This document shows positions 23,534 to 36,313 of a stretch of 64,000 nt of DNA, piece after piece. The stretch covers positions 310,001 through 374,000 of the forward strand of contig VZRR01003264.1 in NCBI GenBank assembly GCA_013398015.1, given 5' to 3'. Below the pieces are notes generated by a model. That model worked only from the letters and a program-made list of their open reading frames with translations. It was not told where the DNA came from and did no database searches. A program made the position numbers and the translations under genes. Each line of letters begins with the position of its first letter. Position 1 is the stretch's first letter. The DNA is from Oreocharis arfaki. Taxonomy: Eukaryota; Chordata; Aves; Passeriformes; Paramythiidae.

Positions 23534-23999
23534 GTGTATTGCTTGTCCATTACTTTACTTGTACACTGCAATTCTCACACATCTTTGTATCATGCTAAAT
23601 GAAAGTGTTTTCTAAATGAAATGTTTCTAAATGAAAATATTGAAGTGTTTATTGTATGGGGAGATGACAGTCCTTACTCAATTTGTAATTCCAACCATTT
23701 ACAGAAAAATCTCAGTGTTACGGCTGCACCCAGGGAGCAAATAGAGGTTGTGGCACAAATGTGATACAAACGTGTCAGCATCTAGCAGGATTCCTGAGCT
23801 ATTCTAGAGACTTCTCTTCAGAAATACATTATTTAGGTTATTTCCTTTTAGAAGCTGCTCATCTACTCAGCCATGTGCCCTCTTCTGCTTTGCAGCAGTA
23901 TTTCAGAGAACTCGTTTTCACACTTTTGGCATTTTTGTGCCTGTTTGGAGCCATTTGCTAACAATTTAAAGCTACCTATCTTTTAATTAGCTTTTTTTT

Positions 24000-24200
24000 T
24001 TGCATTTCTGATTGTCGATATTAGGGTACAAAAGTAAATCAGCAATGAGGCTTTATCTGCAATTTTAAAAGCTTCCACTTGCTCGGTGTGGTAGTGAGTA
24101 ATAATTTGGCATAGTCAAGTTTTTGCGTGAGTTGAATCAAGCGGCAAATAATGTAGGAAAATCAATGTTTTTGCTTCTAGGATAGTGCTGGGTCATATAT
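24000..24200. other. AT-rich stretch resembling a conserved non-coding element
   Basis: Starts beside TTTTAATTAGC and contains GAGTAATAATTTGG and TTGAATCAAGCGG. It has no repeat and no useful open frame. It may be regulatory by texture only. Confidence 0.2.
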
Positions 24201-27200
24201 TGTCCATTGTTACGTTTCACTGATGGTTTTGAGTCAGATAGGAAGGGCTTTTGTAACTTTTCCTCACGCTGAGTAGTACCTCACTCACCAGAGCTTCCAA
24301 TAAACGCACCGGCAGCAGTGTCCCACCAGAGCTGAGGTGTCAGGATCCCACTCTGTCCTTGTTTGTAATTTCATTCCCATATGACCGAAGAAAAACACCC
24401 TGACGAAAGGAAGCAATCTTTCTAAGGAAGGCTCAATCTTTTTTTTTTCCCCCTTTACTCCTTGAATAGCTGTACAATGGTGATTTTTATCAGATGAGTC
24501 ATCTGCCAGGTTTCATGAGTCGGTGCTCATGTTGAGGATCCATTAGGGGTTTGTACTTCTCTCCGTGACAATGAGCTTGGAGGGAGCCATGAGGAGGCAG
24601 CTGCTTAGATCGAGTGGCAGTGTCTGTCCACTCCTCAGGCTGTAGCCAAAATCAACATTGTGTCTTTACAGTTGATCTAGGGAATGCTGTTACAAATATG
24701 GGATGTTTGCACTAATGACTTAGTCAAATACATCTGGAGCCCTTTTCCCTGAAGAAATGGAACTGATGTAATAACACAACACAGTCTCCTTATTATGTAA
24801 ATCATGAGGCACAAGGCTGAGGACGTTATTTAAAGCAAACTGAGGAAAGCTGAAGATTTGCTCAAGTAATTTCCCGTTTTTACCCCATGTGAGATCTTGC
24901 AGATGGCAGGAAGGAATAGAAAAAGCAGCAGCCTCCTGACTTCCAAATGTGAGACAGCTCTCGTCTCACAATGAGATTTTTCACCACTGGAAACCTGGAG
25001 TTTTCCACAACAGAAGTGTTTGGACACATTGTAAGAAAATCAACTCAGACTTTACCTACACATCCTGTGTATAGAAAATAATGGAATAATGTAGGTTGTC
25101 ACTTGTGACGGGATTTTTGAAGGCATGGATTTGTCTTAAAGACGTGCTCTGGTTTTGAGCCCAGGAAATCTCTCTAGCTTGCAAATAGAAATTTCCTTCC
25201 TTTTACACTAACTGAACTTGGATGCAGTGAAAAAGTGGGAAGGAACCAACTAGAAGATTTTCTGTAATTTTTAGCTAATCATGTAGTATTTGTCTTTACT
25301 TCATATGAAGTTCATGGTCAAATTTTTTCCTTATTTTATTCAAGTTATTTGAAATCATGATATGTTTTGGATCATTTTTCTTCAGTGATTTGTTTTTTCC
25401 ATGACATTCAAGATGTATCATCTATAGATGAACGTAAAGCTTTATGGGTTGCTGCTTGTGGATGCGGAAAAATGAACCTTGATGCCATTTCCTTTCACCC
25501 TGAGCAAAGCCAGGCCAGTGCCCTGTCACAGAAAATAGCTTTACTCTTCTGGCACAACAGGGTTTTCCTAAATAGATAGAGCAGATCTCTGCAAGAGAGA
25601 ACATTTTTGAGGGCATGACTCAGACACAAAGTTCTCTGGGGAGTGCACACCATGGCAGGGCTCCCCACCCTCTGCTCGGCTGTCAAGGTCCACCCTCTTA
25701 CATTTTGTTTTCTGCAAGAGGAAGAGATGTAGGAGCTCTTAGTGCTTGGTGCACTGCTGAAAGAGCCCAGGTACCTCAGGCCTGAGTGCAGGTAAAGATT
25801 TACGTAGATGAGGACAAAGAGGAGTTGCCTCAAGACTTTGAGGTTTGTTGTAGACAGCTCATTACAGTGCTCTCCTACACTCACTGCCCTGCTGAATGTG
25901 CAGGGGATGCTCTGTCGCTCATTGTTTGTGGCTTGGGTATTGGTCAAGGCATCGGCAGCTTTCACCAGCTTCAAACCAATGTGACTTTTCTCATGAAAGA
26001 ATAAAATTTTGCACCTTTAAAAATCTGCTTCCCCCTTCCCGCCCTCATTTCTGATTTATTTTCGTTCTTTTTAATTTTCTTTCTCCTAATTAGTGCTGTG
26101 AGTCCCCTCTTTGGGGACCTGGAACTTCCAGTGAGTGAAGGAAGACTGTTTAGATGAAAGAAAGCTATGGGGAGAGATCAAGAACCACGACTATAAGTAA
26201 TAAAACATAAGTAGAGAAGGAGGAATTTTCATTCTTCACTTAAAAAGCCTAGGATTTCATTTGGCTTCTCAAAACCAGCAAATCATCACATATTCTCACT
26301 TTCACTGCCCTGGCCCTAGTGATCTGCTTAGGGCTCGAGCTGCTTACCCATATAAATTCATATAAATCCCCATCTAGAGTACAAAGGCTCAGATATTACT
26401 GTGGTTGAAGGCTATGAGATGTCTGTGTGTCTTGCACCTTCCAATCCTACAACCTCCGTTAGTTCCAAGACCAAGTGAACATTTTCTTCCTGCCTGTGTG
26501 AAGATTTGCTTGCACAAACCTTACTGCTGTTGGAGTGTTTTAGTCTTTTCACTTCCTGTGAGCCAGACCCACTGGGACAGTGTTTCCCCCAGTGTGGATC
26601 TTCGTTCTTGAATGTTTGTGTGGATTGCAGTTGTTCTGCTGGAGACAGAAAAGCCCTTCTTCCCGCGGGTGCAGAATCCTTTCTCTGCACTGATGAGATC
26701 TGGGTTCGAGCAAGAACTTATTATTTCTGAAATATGGAATGCATTTGCTCTTGGAACACATGTCCTTTTTATGCCCCCTGGTTCATGAGCTGGTTGCAAA
26801 GCTACAAATTTGCTATAAAATTCCTTTTAAGGTGCAGCGCTGCTAGAAATTTGTAGAATAACGGAGAGCCTTTCATCCTTTGTATTTAAACATGCAATTT
26901 GCTTTAACGGGATCTGATCAGCCATTAAAACCCACTCTGTGTTTTATGTGTCTAACAAAAAACACACTTGCCCAAGTAAAATAGACTGCATGCAAGGCTA
27001 CAACATAGCTATTTATATTTAAGGTATAACGAGGTCCTGCAGACCTCCTTTTGTCCTGAGGGGTTTAACTGCTCTGTCCCAACGCCACCAGTGGGAGGTG
27101 AAGGAATCCCTGTGGAAGGAAAGCTGCAGCATGGCACCATGCAGGTGGAAAGTGGGGTTTTGGTGGTGCTTTGGGTTGGCAGTCCCAAAGAGGGCTTCGG

Positions 27201-27849
27201 CTCCTGCAGCAGGGATGCTCCATCACCTTTGTGTGGAGTCTGTGATGTTGGATGTCTCTGCTGTGGCGCTGGGAAGGACGAAGTTCTCAGGGTTCAAGGC
27301 TTGGCTGAAAGACTGGCAATAAATGTGAAGGTTGGCTGGTTCCTTTTAAAGCTGACTGATTTGCCACAGAATTGCCTTTTTTTTTTAAAATGAAGAAAAT
27401 GCAGTTTCTCGTACAGTCCTGTTTGTTTTGCTCAGGCATGCAAAGTGTTGCTCTTTTGAAGGCAATCAGGCAGGCATCAAGCAACGAGGGAGGATATCCT
27501 GGCTTGTAGTCCAAAGGCCTTTCCACAGGTAGCACCTTGCTCAAAATTCCATCCAATTCACTTTTCTCAAGATAATGCTTTTTTTTTCCTTCTGGCTCTG
27601 TGTTCAGCCTTTTTTCGTACTTAATGCCCAATGTTTTCTCTTGCTTTTTTTCCCCCCAAACCCACAAAAACTCAACAACTGCTGAATCTACAGAACTATC
27701 AGTCTGCAGGTACGCACTGGTGCTCCCACAGTTTCAGCTGTCACGTCCTGGGAGGTTATTTACAGGAGAACCTCACGGACATAGGCATTAGTGGAAAACC
27801 AAGGAAATAATTGCAAGAGATGCTTCAAAGACATTTTCAGACTTTGCAA
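24201..27849. other. Non-coding DNA, no gene recognised
   Basis: No gene or repeat family is recognised. The longest open frame is 159 codons on the minus strand (25495-25974) and looks accidental; it is overlapped by shorter + strand frames. A T-rich tract lies near 24439-24460. Frames at 26405-26799 on both strands overlap one another. Confidence 0.55.
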
Positions 27850-28330
27850 CTAAGAACTGATAACTCCTTTGATATCAATATTTCTCCATTAATTTTGGTC
27901 CCCTTGCTGCCATGAACATTCTAAAATGAAAGCGTCAAATTAGATTTTTATTTTGGAAATGCAGAGATCAAAACCCCACAATTTTTAGTTTGAAGATTCT
28001 TCTGTGCATTGCATTTGTCACATTGAAGCTGAAGGTGAAAATTTAAACAACTTATCAAAACCAGCAGCTACGTTTTGACAACATTTTCATCCTTTTAAGT
28101 AGTTAATGGTTTTTTTTGCTGCGTTCTTTCAGGGAAAAGAAGAGTTTGATTATTTTTTGTATTTGAAATATCATGCGATCACGAGCGCCCCAACCTTTCC
28201 TGTCAGTTCAGCCAGGACTGCAACTCATTTAGTCACCATAATTTTTAATATGATAGTAAAAACCCCCGAACTCTTGGTTTTTACACATCTATATGTTTAA
28301 TGCTTAGGATTACATCTGCATAACGAGTTT
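27850..28330. other. AT-rich stretch resembling a conserved non-coding element
   Basis: Complex AT-rich sequence with CCATTAATTTTGG, CAAATTAGATTTTTATTTTGG and CATAATTTTTAATATGATAG. No repeat and no family-like open frame is present. Inference from texture only. Confidence 0.2.
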
Positions 28331-30905
28331 TAAGAGACTATTTTACCATGGTTGTCATGAAAACTAGCACATACCAGATTTGTCTTCTTGTTCTTTTTCA
28401 AAGCCCGAATCTTTTGGCTGACCAAATAATCCCAAGACCTCTAAAATATTCTGTGATCTTTCTAATTGGATACACTGATGTCTGCTGGAAAACAGATGTG
28501 ATCAACTGCAGTCATCTGTGAGCTGAAAGAAAATACAGCATGTTTTTTTCAGGAAAACTTTATCAGTAACTCTACCTCCTTCCAAGGCATAGATGTAATC
28601 CATAAATAAAAGAGTTGCCATTTGATGAGAAGGAGGAAATTCTATCTTAGTCAATGACAGGGAAAGTGAAATGTGGTCACCCAGAGTTCCTGCAATTCAA
28701 AGCCAACTCATGCCCACTTTAATTATTATGATGTATGTTCCTGTTCAGCTTTAATAGCCCTGCGTGTACGAGCAAAGGATCTCAATTGCCAGGGTCACGT
28801 TTGGTTCACTTTTTTCCTCTCTGGTTTGGAGTTAGAAAACCTGCAGGAAGGACAAGGATCCTTTGAGAGAACCATCTGTTCTCCAGGCTCTGCCTCCCCC
28901 AGGAAAGATTAGCAAAGCCAGGGTGGTCAGTTTGGGTAGACCCCTGGATAGCAGCGGGGTGGAAGTGGGAATAGACTGGCCTCGTTTGGCCCTGAGAAGC
29001 TGTGGGATTGAAAGCCAAAGCAGAAGGTTGTTTTTGGAGAGGACTGGATTCGTGTAGGTCGGGATGGTGGAATCTGTCACAGGAAACCAGCGACTCCAGA
29101 CAGATCAGCCAAGGAGGCGATTGCAGTAATTGTTACGTTTTCTTGGGTTTAAGTACTTGCAATTTTCGCTTTAATTTTGCCACAGGTTTTTCAATCTCAT
29201 TGGAATGTTAGAAAGCAAAAATTTCACAGGTGGAGTTGGGAACAGAGATCTACAAAGTAGATTGAAGTTGTTTGTAGGATTGGAGAGGATGGAGATGGCA
29301 GGTGCTAGTTGCTGTCTTCACTGGAGGATTTGGCACTGTCGAGAAGTTTAAAGAGTTTTGATTTTGTCCAAGCTCTTCAGTCTCCAGATGGGTTGAGATA
29401 GTCTGAGGCTTTGGCAATCCATGGTGCATTTGCACTTGGGCAGCACCTCTACTTTGGTGAAGTTATCCACACAAGAGCTGCCTTCCGTGTCGGATTCTCT
29501 TCGGAAAACGCTGTGTTCCAACCAACCACTCTTTCTCCTTGGGCAGGGTCTTGTCTGTCTAAAAGCCCAAGGCAGGGAGAGGGAGGCCATGCTGGTGGCT
29601 CCTGTGGGACTCCTCCCAGGAATGCTGGCAGTGGGAATCACCAGGCTGCCTCTGTTCCCAGCCTATTAAGAGGATTGGCTCAGCTTGGAAACTCAGACAT
29701 CCATAAAACCATTAAGGTGGGCAGCGTCTTCAGGCATTATTTACCTGTGAGGGCTGAGGCATGTCTTGCTTCTCTGTGAAAATTCGAGTCATGATGTCAG
29801 CGTGTGGCTTTGGGAGCTGTGGTTGTAGCCAAGGACCTATAAAACATGTGCTTTTATCTTGCTGCTTTCTGGCACAAAGGTCTTGCAGACATCCAGCGTC
29901 CGTAGGTGGCATGTTTCATTACAGATTTATAATTGATTTTATTCACAGGAACAGTGCCAATCATCAAACTGAAATCAAAGGCCAGTAAGAATTTGATCTT
30001 AGACTGTCACTGTTAGTCATCTCAAACCTCATCCAGAATAAATTAGAAATAATAACAATAAATGACTGAAATAATTTTTTATCTTTTCAGAGGACACAGG
30101 CTCCTGGTTTCCATGAAAACTGCTCTGCAGCTGGCTGCTTCTGCAGCTGACATGTGCTCATTGAGCCAAATCCATATCTCAGGGCAGACCAGAGGGAATG
30201 TGTCTATTCTGGTTCCTGAGAAACAAAGCAGACAAGGGCTATTTCTAGTGGCCTTTCAGGTCCAGTGTGGGTGGCTGAGAACTTTGATTCAAAGTCCTCC
30301 CTTTCAAGCTGAACTCAGTGATATGAATTTTGAACAGGGCTCGCAGACTTAAGCCCAGTAAAGGACAAATTTGAGACAGCTTGTGATGAAACAAGCAACT
30401 CTGCTTCTTGGAATATTATCTTCAAGAAGTGGGGGAAGCAGTAAATAAGAAACAAACTCGGAGGAATGCATTTAAATATTAGAGGACACCAAAATCTAGG
30501 GAAAATGTCTTGGCTCGTTTTCTTCAAAACATTGTGATAGACTTCTGATAAACTAGGAAACACAAAAAGAGCTCTCAGCTTGGGCCAACAAACAAACAGA
30601 AATGCTGACAGATGTGTGGAACACTCACTTTTTTTTTTTTTTTCTTTACGAAGTTATACAATAAAATCCGGCCACTGTATATGACTATGATACGGGAGAG
30701 GAGGGAAGGAAGGGAAGAAGGTTAAAGACTTTCGAAGCTGTCTGTTTAACGCTAGGTCTCTGAATCTGTATTTCTTAGAAAAGTAATTCTGAGAGATGCT
30801 TATGCATCTCGGAACTGCCCCCACCAAGCATTTAAGGTTGAATTGTCCTTTTGAGATGATGTGATACGGTGCTCTTTGTTCAGTGAAGGACACACCTATG
30901 AACAA
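28331..30905. other. Non-coding DNA, no gene recognised
   Basis: No gene is recognised. Overlapping sense and antisense frames between 28800 and 29780 (up to 122 codons) reflect a G+C-richer patch. A T15 tract lies at 30629-30643. Confidence 0.55.
30629..30643 (+). repeat. Poly(T) tract (T15)
   Basis: A homopolymer of 15 T followed by CTTTACG. No attached retroposon is recognised. Confidence 0.9.
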
Positions 30906-32674
30906 TTTCTTTTTTGATTCGCTTTATTTCTGAATCCTCACTTACCCTAAATAAGATCTGAAATTTGGACATGAGAGGGTGAAGGAGCAGAGACTTCATT
31001 GTCTTTCTCAAAGGCAGTCTGGTGATAAACAGTAATATATATTTGCAATGCTAAAAGTGGTAATGTGCTACAGCTTTAAAGCATTTAAAAATATATGCAC
31101 AGGCTGCAAAGGAAGAGGTATTTCATTTTTTGTCAGAGAGTAGCCACTCATAAATTGCTGAACAATGGGAACTGCACGCACTGGTAGCGCCTGGACTTAG
31201 GGTGAACCAAAGCATTCCACAGACTTGTAGGGCTCGGCATAAAGTGCTACTATTGGGAGGCTGCGTCACCGAGTATCTGCTCCCTTAAACCCCAGGGTAG
31301 AGGAGAAATTTTCATGGAGCTTATAGTGATTTATAATGGGAAGCATAGGCTTTTTCATAGACATTGTTCTCAGTGACAGTGTAAAGAAAGAGAGCACTAA
31401 ATCTCTTCTCATCATAACTAATGATTAAGTCAGCAGCTTTTTTGGCGAATACAGAATGCCCTTCTACAAAAACAAAGTATTCTATTGTGATGTATTACAT
31501 TTAAAAAAACCCCGTAAGTATCCCATAAGGCTATTGCAATATTTTTAACTAGATCTTCCCTCTTTGTCACCATATTGAAATAAATGGAATGTGTCAGACT
31601 GAGTAATGCTCTTTCAATAAGTTTTTAGGAGCCCACTTAGAAGTTTGGCAAAATATAAAGAAACGAGGAAAACTTTCTCAGGATCCTCTATGGCCTGAAT
31701 GAAAGATCAGTCCATTAAGGAGAAAAGCTTATGCTGATGCTGACACTAATAAATGGGACAGGGAAGGATATTTCATCTTAGTTTGGGCTACCTTGCCCCA
31801 AGTTTGCTGCCTCAAGTTGCCCTGTTAAATAAATCAGCCAGCTGAAGATGATTCATTGCATTGCAAAGTTCCCATCAATATAATGGGGAAATCAGTTTTG
31901 TGTGAATGTTCAAATGTGAACCAGCCCTCAGCTATGAGGAGTCAAAGGGTCAGCAGTTGCTGAAAAATTAGCTCCCCTGCATCCGCTGTTCGGACCTGGA
32001 TTTGAACTATGTAATGCCTCTGCCTTCAGAGGGCATTTCTGTTATTCAGCCTGGATACTGAACTTGCTTGAGCATCATAATTTATTTGGAAGAAAATACC
32101 ATCATTTTACAAGGTTCTTCCTTCTCCGGTTCTTTCGTGTCACGTGTGATCTCAGCCCTCATGAAGTCAGTGATAACAGTCCTACAGCCGTCACCAGTTC
32201 CAGGCTTTTTTACTCTCTATTTTGACCCTTGAGGCAAATTTTTTACAAGGTGGACCTTCACAGTTAGATCTAGCTTGGATATTAAGTCTCTCTTGTAGGG
32301 AATATAAATACATTGTCTTTTATAAATATGTTCCCTGAGTGATTTTCTGCATCGAAACACGATAAAAAAAACCCCCAAACTTTCTCAGTGCTGCTCAGAT
32401 GGAAAAATTTGCAGTAGTATGGCAGTGAGAAAGAAATGTGTTTAATCATTATCCCTCAGATAAAGGTCAGACTTTAGGGGTCCATTGACCTCCTCGTTGC
32501 AAGTGCCATATTTTAATACTCTCTGTCTTTCATTCTTCAGGAAGGAAGATACATTCATGAGAATCCATTTCCAAGAGATTCTTCTTTTGTGACACTGAAC
32601 CTACAGTGTGTTCTTGTATTACTTTGTTTAAACATTTCTGAAATGTTTGGAAATCTTGCCTAGTAAGTCCTTTT
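30906..32674. other. Longest stretch without any sizeable open frame; CNE-like
   Basis: About 1.77 kb in which no frame reaches 60 codons on either strand. The sequence is complex, AT-leaning and free of recognisable repeats. It includes TGATTAAGTCAGCA at 31422-31435, whose reverse strand carries a MAF-type half-site (TGCTGAC), and GCAATATTTTTAACTAG. It could hold one or more conserved enhancers, or simply be neutral AT-rich DNA. Confidence 0.3.
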
Positions 32675-33640
32675 TTGCATCTTTGTACTCCAGCCTTTCC
32701 TGAGTGTCACATCTGGAATCTTAGCCACGGTTCACAAAAGTTATGGTTGGGTAAAGTGGGCCCTCCTCAGACTCGAGAATCCTTCAGTTTCTCCTTCTCC
32801 CTCCCTCCCCTTTGCCTCACAAAGGTCCTAATCAAGACTGGGATAGAAGGAAATCCCATTAGAGCCTAATAATGCTGCTTCTTTCCAGAGGGAGTCACTA
32901 GAAAGTAATTTATTTCTTCTTCAGCGTGCGACTGGAGGTACTAATTTGTCACAGGCCTGTGCACGCTGGTGCCACGGCCTTCGTTATCCCAGGGACAGGG
33001 GGCTGAGGTGGTGACCCAAAAAGCCTATTCTTCTGCCAGCCTGGCCCTGTTTGTTCCTTCCCAACTCAGACATCGCATCCAAGTCCCCAAGACGTGTAAG
33101 GCTCTGCTTATGGCTGGAATTTGTACAGTGGAAGGTACCAAACCCACAGTTCTGCTGCCTGCCCGTATTAGCGTCAGCGAGGGGCTGCGGTGAGAGCACC
33201 GCTGTCAGCTGCATTCTCTGGGCTCCTGAGCCCTGGGCAGCTCTAATTTTCAGACATGCTTTCCTTCCCCCCGCCCTGCTTTCCCCTATTGTTGTGTCTT
33301 TCCCATCAGGGGAATTCACCCTCGAGTTCAGATCGCACACACTTCGGAGGGATGCGGCAGAGAATCGGCCCTTTGTGAGCGTGTGAAGGATGCTTTCCTT
33401 GACCTGTCAGGGAACATATTTTACTTGATGAGAAAGAATGCTGGGCCAAATTCCTCCCTACTGTAAGCAGGCTGCTGGAAGTGGCCCTCCATCAGGCATG
33501 AGCATGGCCTGCTTTGGCTGGTGGACGGCCTCCTCAGCAGATGACACTGTTTAAAATGTATTATTGGCTGCTTTTACTGCTCTCTTAAGTGATGGTGAGT
33601 GTTTATCCCAAACAATGCAAATAGGAAGTCATTTGTTTGT

Positions 33641-33735
33641 GAGGGCCTAATCCTGAAGCCCTTATTTGGTGTTTACTGCAGTTAAATTCAGCCTTTACTC
33701 AGATAAACTCCAGTTGAATTCACATGGAGCTTGCC
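33641..33735. repeat. Ancient amniote interspersed repeat relic
   Basis: GAGGGCCTAATCCTGAAGCCCTTATT, followed by TTTACTCAGATAAACTCC and TTGAATTCACATGGAGCTTGCC, follows a remembered reptile/bird consensus (GGCCTGATCCTGCAAACCCTTACTCAGGCAAAACTCCCATTGACTTCAATGGGAGTTTGCC). It is decayed, and the family name is uncertain. Confidence 0.5.
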
Positions 33736-34274
33736 ACAGTGAGGACAAGCAGAGGGCTGTGGGAGTGCACTGCTTGTTTTCGGCCCCGGCACAGAGCTCC
33801 TTTTGCTTCAGACACACACCGAGGGCACTAGAGGCACACACAATGACTGTCTATATGCATGCAGCACTATACGTGTGCACACGAACACAATTGCACACTA
33901 ATCTAATCAATACATTCATTTCTTATTAGAACATAATTACACATCCCAGGAGGCTGGAACAGAAAAGTCCCATTAACCCCTCATGCCCTTTTCGGCTTTC
34001 CTCTGCCTTTCCATCTAACAGACCTCTGTGTCACTCCACTCATTAGCAGTTACTGTCTATGACATTGTTACATAAATAAGGATGTCGACCTGTCAGAATG
34101 GGTCACCCAATTCAAGGGTGATGATAAATATCTGTCCCTCTGAATTAGGCTAAAGACACCAGAGTACAGGACAGCTACTGTTGATTATTGGATAGTTAAT
34201 GTATAGAGGACAAAAGGTGCTGAGGCCTGGTCACTTTTTTGGATCATTAATATGGATTTAGGCCTATTGTTAAT

Positions 34275-34288
34275 AAAAAAAAAAAAAA
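34275..34288 (+). repeat. Poly(A) tract (A14)
   Basis: An uninterrupted run of 14 A followed by G. No SINE or processed pseudogene body is recognised upstream. Confidence 0.9.
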
Positions 34289-34891
34289 GAAGCACACGCA
34301 CACGCAAAACTAGGTTAGCAAGAACATGCATAACTTTCAATTTGGGGTAGAACGTATGGATGGCGGGCGCATTCATGGTGCTGAAGGTGTGGGTGGCTTT
34401 TACATCAAATTCACAGTGCTTTTGAATAAGCAGACAGAATCTTTTGGGGCTGGGCTGAGAACAGTTTATACCCCCCTTGCTTACAAATGCAGAGGAAGTA
34501 AAAGGCACATGGATGCCTTGAAATCAGCAGAAATAACTCCAGGAAGGGGAGTGTGCAGCAAAACATTCAGTTCCAAGGCAGCTAGAGACTGCTGAAGCGT
34601 GCTGAAGCAAATCTCATGGTTCGCACTGATAATCAGTTGTCGCCAAGATTCTTTTCTCAAAGCCTGCTCCATTTTCAAAACACCTTTTTCTACCTAAACA
34701 GTGAAGGGACTGGAGAGTATCTGTAACCCCAATTCATTCATTTAGTGATTGCTATCTTTTGGCATTAGTGACAGGTGATTCCTTGCGGGTAACACTGAAG
34801 TGTGACGCAACACACTGCTTTGATTTTAACAGCAGATAATGTAAAAACATCAAGGCAGTTTGTAGACAGAGGCTCTTGCCATTCCAAATAA

Positions 34892-34985
34892 GAATTAATT
34901 AAGACCCTTTTCGAAAAGACTCAATGCTGTAACTCACATGAGTGAATTGAGACTCTTTCCAAAAGACTCAAATGCTGTAGCTCAC
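34892..34985 (+). repeat. Imperfect tandem duplication, two units of about 43-46 bp
   Basis: Unit 1 (34892-34937) and unit 2 (34943-34985) share GAATT, a CTTT core, AAAAGACTC, AATGCTGTA and CTCAC in the same order, with small indels and a few substitutions. This is a local segmental duplication. It is not part of any mobile family I recognise. Confidence 0.75.
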
Positions 34986-35317
34986 TAAAAATGTTAAGCG
35001 CTGGGCACAGCATCCCTTAGGATCTGTTTATCTGAAAGCCTAATCTCAGCACCCACAACTTTCCCCGAATTCCATGTCCCACAAGTTCAGACGGTCGTAT
35101 CGCTGTCTAGAATTTATTACAATGACTTGCTCTGAGTGGCAGATCCAGTCTGGTAGGGAGCCAAGTGTCCTGTAGAGAAGCTGGGGTAAGTACAGTGTGG
35201 CTTGGCAGAGTCAGGCCCCCCAGTTTTACTCCACTTGCCCCAACCTCTGTGCAGTTTTACGTCCTTTACATCCAGCCTACTGAGCTGCAAGAGAGTGCCT
35301 GCAGCACTAGATTTTGA

Positions 35318-35535
35318 GAAGAAATCCTCCCCTGGGGAGGTGGTGAGGCCCTGGCACAGGTCGCTCAGAGAAGCTGTGGCTGCCCCATCCCTGGTAGTGT
35401 CCAAGACCAGCTTGGACAGGGCTTGGAGCAGTCTGGGATAGTAGAAGGTGTTTCTGCCCATGGTGGCAGGGTTGGAGCTAGGTGATCTATAAGGTCTCTT
35501 CCAACCCAAACCATTTTTGGATTCTATGATTCTTC
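35318..35535 (+). mobile_element. CR1 LINE, 3' end fragment
   Basis: The + strand follows the avian CR1 3' end closely: GGTGAGGCCCTGGCACAGG, GAGAAGCTGTGGCTGCCCCA, CTTGGACAGGGCTTGG, GATCTATAAGGTCTCTTCCA and the terminal GATTCTATGATTCT. It is 5'-truncated with no coding part. A 130-codon antisense frame (35117-35509) running through it is an artefact. Confidence 0.95.
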
Positions 35536-36249
35536 TAGAGCAAAGCTCTGACAGATGATGCTACGGCCCACGCACCAACTCAGTAGAGCAAGGTAGCTGC
35601 AATTAGCTCGGTTTCCCCGTTCCTCATTTCCTCCACCCTCAGGCAGCAACTGTTTGACAAAGTATCCCCATTTCCCCAGCAGACTGATGTATGGAAAAGT
35701 TTGGCTAGTTATTCTAGTCTGAAAATGCAGTCTCACTGGGGTGCCAGACCTTCTGAGCACAGGAGGACCAACAAGTCGACTCAAGTCTGCTGATTTGAGT
35801 AGAGGCTGTGAGTTCTGGCTTGCTGGAGAACATTCCCATCTTTATCCAGGTTAAGCCTTGCAGAGCTGGAAAAAGACAATGCAGGTTGATCAGAAATAGG
35901 AATTGCTACAGCTCCTGAATTTTGCTTGCTAGAGCAAGACTCTGGCAGGCCTTTGGGAAAGTGTATTTGTGCTGAATCGGTGTTGGGCCACAGGGAAATC
36001 TGAGCAGATGTGGTTGCACTTTGGGCTCAGCTGGGTCTTCCTTCCCATTCCATAAATAATTGGCTCCTTAGGAAGGTATGAAGGAGGGAAAGAACAGGAA
36101 GAAATAAGCTGCAATGTGTTCACTGGGTAAAGCACCTGTGTGTATCTTCATGTTCAAACTCTGGAGTGTGGAGCTGTTGTAAACCCATCCCAGACGCCTT
36201 TGGATTTCAGAGGCAGAGGAAATGTAAGTTTTCAGACCCTCTCTGGCAA
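35536..36249. other. Non-coding DNA between CR1 fragments
   Basis: No gene is recognised. The open frames at 35524-35784 and 35929-36135 (minus) are short and lack family features. Confidence 0.6.
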
Positions 36250-36313
36250 AATATCATATAATCAGAGGATCATTAAGTGTTGGAAAAGACCCCTAAGATC
36301 ATTGAGTCCAACA
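36250..36313 (-). mobile_element. CR1 LINE, very short 3' terminal fragment
   Basis: TGTTGGAAAAGACCCCTAAG and ATCATTGAGTCCAACA, preceded by ATAATCAGAGGATCATT, is the reverse complement of the CR1 3' end (GTTGGACT..GATCTTAG..GTCTTTTCCAAC). Only about 65 bp remain. A tail of a CR1-mobilised SINE is a formal alternative, but no tRNA-like head follows. Confidence 0.8.

Larger units (their letters stand above)
21355..23999. other. Non-coding DNA, no gene recognised
   Basis: No gene is recognised. It holds a T19 tract (21580-21598) and a TA repeat (23517-23533). The 134-codon frame at 22270-22674 lacks any family feature and has an overlapping antisense frame. The zone 21950-22270 is AT-rich complex DNA that could be regulatory. 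Confidence 0.55.
32675..35317. other. Non-coding DNA with repeat relics, no gene recognised
   Basis: No gene is recognised. It contains an ancient-repeat relic (33641-33735), an A14 tract (34275-34288) and a local imperfect duplication (34892-34985). The 118-codon minus-strand frame at 32984-33340 and the 111-codon + strand frame at 33051-33386 overlap antisense, which argues against both. Confidence 0.55.

Noticed and set aside
35117..35509. A 130-codon minus-strand open frame
   Set aside because: Mostly antisense to a CR1 fragment.
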